A DNA stretch of 9,867 nt from Candidatus Zixiibacteriota bacterium (lineage in GTDB: Bacteria > Zixibacteria > MSB-5A5 > WJJR01): positions 1 to 9,867 of the forward strand of contig WJJR01000054.1 in NCBI GenBank assembly GCA_014729565.1, written 5' to 3'. Under the pieces are notes generated by a model that worked only from the letters and a program-made list of their open reading frames with translations, made no database searches and was not told the origin of the DNA. Positions within the stretch are counted from its first letter, which is position 1; each line of letters opens with the position of its first letter. Shown here in pieces: positions 8,201-9,867 of the stretch. Made by a program: the position numbers and the translations under genes.

Positions 8201-9101
8201 ACGCCGCAACCAAATCGAGGAACTGGAGCGGGTGTTGATCGCCGGCAGCAACGGTGTTCAGGTGCCGTTGTCGGAAGTCACCGATATCGAGTACGTCCGT
8301 GGTCCGCAGGTGATCAAAAGTGAAAACACCTTTCTGACCGGCTACGTCGTGTTCGACCGCCAATCCGGGATGGCTGAAGTCGAAGTCGTGGAACAGGCGC
8401 GCCGTTTCCTCGAAGAGAAACGCGAATCGGGTGAGTTTGTCGTCCCGGCCGGTGTCAGCTACGAATTCTCCGGCAGCTACGAAAACCAGGTACGTTCAGA
8501 AAAGAAGCTGATGGTGGTGCTGCCGCTGGCGTTGTTCATTATCTTTGTCATCCTCTATTTCCAATTTCGCTCGGTTTCGACGACGATGATGGTCTTTTCC
8601 GGTGTCTTCGTCGCCTGGGCCGGGGGATTCCTGATGATCTGGTTGTATGGCCAGTCGTGGTTCATGGACTTCAGTTTCCTCGGAGCCAATCTGCGCGATC
8701 TGTTTCAGATGCACACCATTAACCTCTCGGTTGCCGTTTGGGTGGGCTTCCTGGCGCTGTTCGGAATCGCCACCGATGACGGTGTGATCCTGGCCACATA
8801 TCTGAAGCAATCGTTCGAACGCAATGTCCCGCAGACTGTGGGGGAAATCCGTGAAGCCACGGTCGAGGCGGGCAAGCGGCGGATCCGTCCCTGCCTCATG
8901 ACCACCGCCACCACACTGATCGCCCTGATTCCGATTCTGACGTCGACCGGGCGCGGCGCTGACGTGATGGTGCCGATGGCAATACCATCATTTGGGGGGA
9001 TGACTGTCGTATTGATTACTGTTTTTGTCGTACCAACGCTTTATGCGGCGTTGGCCGAATGGAAACTGAAACGTTCACTCATAACTCAGCAATCCACGTA
9101 A
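5280..9101 (+). CDS. cusA: Heavy-metal RND efflux pump, CusA type, extended
   Basis: This is the proton-driven inner-membrane pump of the tripartite Cu+/Ag+ exporter, 1273 residues against about 1050 for E. coli CusA. Helix 1 is at about 27-45, followed by the porter half with PVDAIPDIGENQ and LGPDATALGQV. Helix 4 carries GTIVDMGIVICEN with Asp443, matching the proton-relay motif. Met730, Met780 and Met869 align by local sequence (LLMPTT, SMVET, VMLQTG) with the three Cu-binding methionines of E. coli CusA (573, 623, 672 as I recall); the first pair keeps the same spacing of 50. The extra length comes mainly from about 95 residues with four likely helices (546-640) in the loop between helices 6 and 7, about 37 residues before the LGKEFMPPLDEG motif, about 40 acidic residues between Met780 and Met869, and about 20 residues before INLSVAVW. 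The ATG at 5280 was chosen because GGAA (5267-5270) lies 9 nt upstream; an in-frame TTG at 5271 would overlap the cusB stop. The frame is uninterrupted. Confidence 0.95.
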   Translation: MNDTPLTPKDRVSPLDRLISFCLQNKLIVVLFVVAITAWGAMVAPFDWDLSGLPRDPVPVDAIPDIGENQQIVFTEWMGRSPQDVEDQITYPLTVALLGVPGVKSIRSYSFFGFSSIYVIFKDDVEFYWSRSRILEKLNSLPRGTLPDNVQPALGPDATALGQVFWYTLEGRDLDGNPTGGWDLHELRTIQDWYVRYGLSSAEGVAEVASIGGFVQEYQIDVDPEALRAHNVTLPQVYNAVRGSNVDVGARTIEINNVEYVIRGLGFIETLADIENITVKSTDGVPLRVSDIATVGKGPAIRRGVLDKGGAEVVGGVVVVRYGENPLAAINNVKAKIAEISPGLPTKTLDDGTVSQVTIVPFYDRTGLINETLGTLNTALTDEILATIIVVLIMVFHLRSSLLISGLLPLAVLMAFIGMKLFHVDANIVALSGIAIAIGTIVDMGIVICENILKHLDDLPPGQSRLRSIFNATKEVGGAVTTAIATTVVSFLPVFTMIGPEGKLFKPLAYTKTFALIASVVIALTIIPALAHLIFGTRLRGRRSDIGGALLILAGLLVAAIGAMWVGLAVTLFGIFHFLRRWLPPRIDKHSSIFANYTIAVIVAIVLSAHWLPLGPGRSLLSNSLFVLITLGSILLIIHLFRRYYEPILRWCLDHKAAFLTIPLILILLGGCIWLGFDSVFGFIPDTLSAVGIPERWTRGNALYTSLSHEFPGLGKEFMPPLDEGAFLLMPTTMPHASIGEAYDVLQKQDMAISAIPEVESVVGKIGRVDSPLDPAPISMVETVINYKSEYITDESGRILRFRYDHDAEEYARDKQGDLIPDSDGEPYRNWREHIESPDDIWDEIVSASKILGTTSAPKLQPIETRLVMLQTGMRAPMGIKVRGPDLETIETVGLEIEQLLKQVPSVKPATVLADRIVGKPYLEIDIDRMAIGRYGLHIRDVQDVIETAIGGKPITTTVEGRERYNVRIRYQRERRNQIEELERVLIAGSNGVQVPLSEVTDIEYVRGPQVIKSENTFLTGYVVFDRQSGMAEVEVVEQARRFLEEKRESGEFVVPAGVSYEFSGSYENQVRSEKKLMVVLPLALFIIFVILYFQFRSVSTTMMVFSGVFVAWAGGFLMIWLYGQSWFMDFSFLGANLRDLFQMHTINLSVAVWVGFLALFGIATDDGVILATYLKQSFERNVPQTVGEIREATVEAGKRRIRPCLMTTATTLIALIPILTSTGRGADVMVPMAIPSFGGMTVVLITVFVVPTLYAALAEWKLKRSLITQQST

Positions 9102-9106
9102 GGAGG
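9101..9106 (+). promoter_or_regulatory. Ribosome-binding site setting a GTG start
   Basis: AGGAGG, overlapping the last base of the cusA TAA stop, lies 6 nt before GTG at 9113. This near-perfect site decides for the GTG over the in-frame upstream ATG at 9059, which would overlap cusA by 43 bp and place 18 charged or polar residues in front of an otherwise standard lipoprotein signal. Confidence 0.9.
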
Positions 9107-9112
9107 ACTTTC

Positions 9113-9538
9113 GTGCGGACATTCAAAACACTCACCACTGGTCTGATCACCGTCGCCGCAGTTGCGCTGCTCATCGGCTGCGGTGGAGACCAATCGCAAA
9201 CTGAAACGACGACACAAGAGCAGTCGCAGCCCGCGACCCAGACACAGACCGCCGAGGCCACCAGCGCTAAGGCGTATCCGCTCGACTACTGCATCGTGTC
9301 CGGTGAAAAGCTGGGCAGCATGGGCGATCCGGTGGTCAAGACCTATCAGGGCCGCGAAGTGAAGTTCTGCTGCCAGATGTGTGTCCCGGACTTCGAGTCC
9401 AATGTCGTCATGTACCTGGCGAAAATCGACTCGGCCGCCGCTGGAACGACCGATATGCCGGGCCACGAAGGACACGACCATAGCGGCGATGGCCAGGATC
9501 ATGATCACAGCGGCCACGACCACAGCCATGGCGGTTGA
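9113..9538 (+). CDS. Small YHS/TRASH-like metal-binding lipoprotein with His-rich tail
   Basis: This predicted 141-residue periplasmic lipoprotein is the last gene of the efflux unit, 11 bp after cusA. The signal peptide ends in lipobox L-I-G-Cys23. A Gln/Thr-rich linker of about 30 residues (26-54) could act as a tether. Residues 55-106 resemble a YHS/TRASH metal-binding fold: YPLDYCIVSG with Cys60, then GDPVVKTYQGREVKFCCQMC with Cys86, Cys87 and Cys90, then a helical end. The C-terminal tail (115-141) has Met115 and eight His in a repeated HDHSG-like pattern. It therefore offers Cys, Met and His ligands outside the cytoplasm. No CusF-like gene is visible, so this protein may hand Cu+ to CusB/CusA or buffer it; that role is inferred from position and residues only. 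An alternative is a metal sensor or scavenger without direct contact with the pump. The YHS-family call is good; the function is open. Confidence 0.85.
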   Translation: MRTFKTLTTGLITVAAVALLIGCGGDQSQTETTTQEQSQPATQTQTAEATSAKAYPLDYCIVSGEKLGSMGDPVVKTYQGREVKFCCQMCVPDFESNVVMYLAKIDSAAAGTTDMPGHEGHDHSGDGQDHDHSGHDHSHGG

Positions 9539-9580
9539 GTGGTAAGCTGAACTGAGTTCTGATGGATTCCATCGTCGTAG

Positions 9581-9600
9581 GGGCGCACGGATGTGCGCCC
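9581..9600. repeat. REP-like GC-rich hairpin
   Basis: GGGCGCAC-GGAT-GTGCGCCC is a perfect 8-bp stem with a 4-nt loop, preceded by GTAG and followed by GCTC, with no T-tract. Dispersed intergenic hairpins starting GTAGGGGCG and ending CGCCC occur in many copies in several bacterial phyla, and this has that look. Only one copy is present in the window, so repetition in this genome is not shown. It could instead protect the 3' end of the cus transcript. Confidence 0.45.
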
Positions 9601-9649
9601 GCTCGGTTACTGGTCGTCAGGCTAGTCACTGCCGACTTAGTCCTTCCAC

Positions 9650-9683
9650 AAAAACGCTCCCGATTCGGGAGCGTTTTTCTTTT
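9650..9683 (+). terminator. Strong intrinsic terminator ending the cus unit
   Basis: AAAAACGCTCCCG (9650-9662) pairs perfectly with CGGGAGCGTTTTT (9666-9678) around the loop ATT, giving a 13-bp stem followed by more T (TTTTTCTTTT in total). The A-run on the 5' side means it could also work on the other strand. It lies 112 bp after the lipoprotein stop. The rest of 9684-9764 shows nothing I can name with confidence. Confidence 0.93.
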
Positions 9684-9777
9684 GCCAGCGTGAAGCCCGA
9701 CTCCGCTTGTGAGATCGCGTACCAACAACGTACATTTACCGGTGAATCGAAATCATCTGTTCATGGAGGGAACTGAT

Positions 9778-9867
9778 ATGAAACGGATCATGGTCACGTT
9801 GATGCTCGGCCTCCTGTGGATCGTGCCCGTCGTCGCCGATGCACCCAATCCGGAGGTCACCGACACA
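9778..9867 (+). CDS. Start of a secreted or membrane-anchored protein, truncated by window end
   Basis: Thirty codons are visible from ATG at 9778, with a good ribosome-binding site (GGAGGG, 9765-9770) 7 nt upstream. The beginning, MKRIMVTLMLGLLWIVPVV, has a positively charged start and a hydrophobic core typical of a Sec signal peptide, with a likely cleavage after VADA and then PNPEVTDT. No Cys follows the hydrophobic stretch, so a lipoprotein is unlikely. The strong terminator upstream suggests a transcription unit separate from the cus genes. The product cannot be identified from what is present. Confidence 0.75.
   Translation, partial: MKRIMVTLMLGLLWIVPVVADAPNPEVTDT

Noticed and set aside
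9059..9538. Longer version of the YHS lipoprotein starting at the ATG at 9059
   Set aside because: It would overlap cusA by 43 bp and bury the signal peptide; the GTG at 9113 with AGGAGG 6 nt upstream is clearly better.
9704..9733. Possible sigma-70 promoter (TTGTGA, 18-nt spacer, TACATT) before the last partial gene
   Set aside because: Only 4 of 6 matches in each box with a non-ideal spacer; this level of match is common by chance.
1..9867. CRISPR array, tRNA or rRNA genes, insertion sequence, toxin-antitoxin or phage-defence genes
   Set aside because: Looked for and not seen; nearly all of the window is taken up by metal-efflux coding sequence with two short intergenic regions.

Overview
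The window holds a copper (monovalent metal) detoxification locus with all genes on the + strand. By eye the DNA is moderately G+C-rich. The outer-membrane efflux channel and two predicted lipoproteins point to a diderm (Gram-negative-type) bacterium. Long CusA, CusB with a C-terminal DUF3347-like domain, and a CPICFMDLIP metal-binding motif resemble what is seen in Bacteroidetes and the FCB/Zixibacteria/KSB1-type lineages. That placement is an impression, not a demonstrated assignment.

Layout: (1) 1-1713 is the 3' part of a Cu+-exporting P1B-1 ATPase (CopA); its N-terminus lies before the window. (2) 1714-1962 is a 249-bp intergenic region. It contains a 14-bp palindrome directly after the copA stop, a perfect 16-bp palindrome of the form TGT-N10-ACA, and a strong match to a sigma-54 (-24/-12) promoter placed about 45 bp before the next start codon. 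(3) 1963-9538 is a tight four-gene unit: outer-membrane channel (CusC-type), membrane-fusion adaptor (CusB-type, with metal-binding modules at both ends), RND pump (CusA-type, unusually long), and a small YHS/TRASH-like lipoprotein with a His-rich tail. (4) 9539-9777 carries a GC-rich REP-like hairpin and a strong intrinsic terminator that closes the unit. (5) 9778-9867 is the start of an unrelated-looking gene encoding a secreted protein, cut off by the window end.

How they work together (inference from families): CopA moves Cu+ from cytoplasm to periplasm. The CusCBA complex then takes periplasmic Cu+/Ag+ out through the outer membrane. The terminal lipoprotein, which offers Cys, Met and His ligands in the periplasm, may take the place of the CusF metallochaperone, which is absent here. 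The intergenic sites suggest that cusCBA plus the lipoprotein gene is switched on by an NtrC-family enhancer-binding protein with sigma-54, rather than by the CueR (MerR-type) or CusRS (OmpR-type) control known in E. coli. The regulator gene itself is not in the window.
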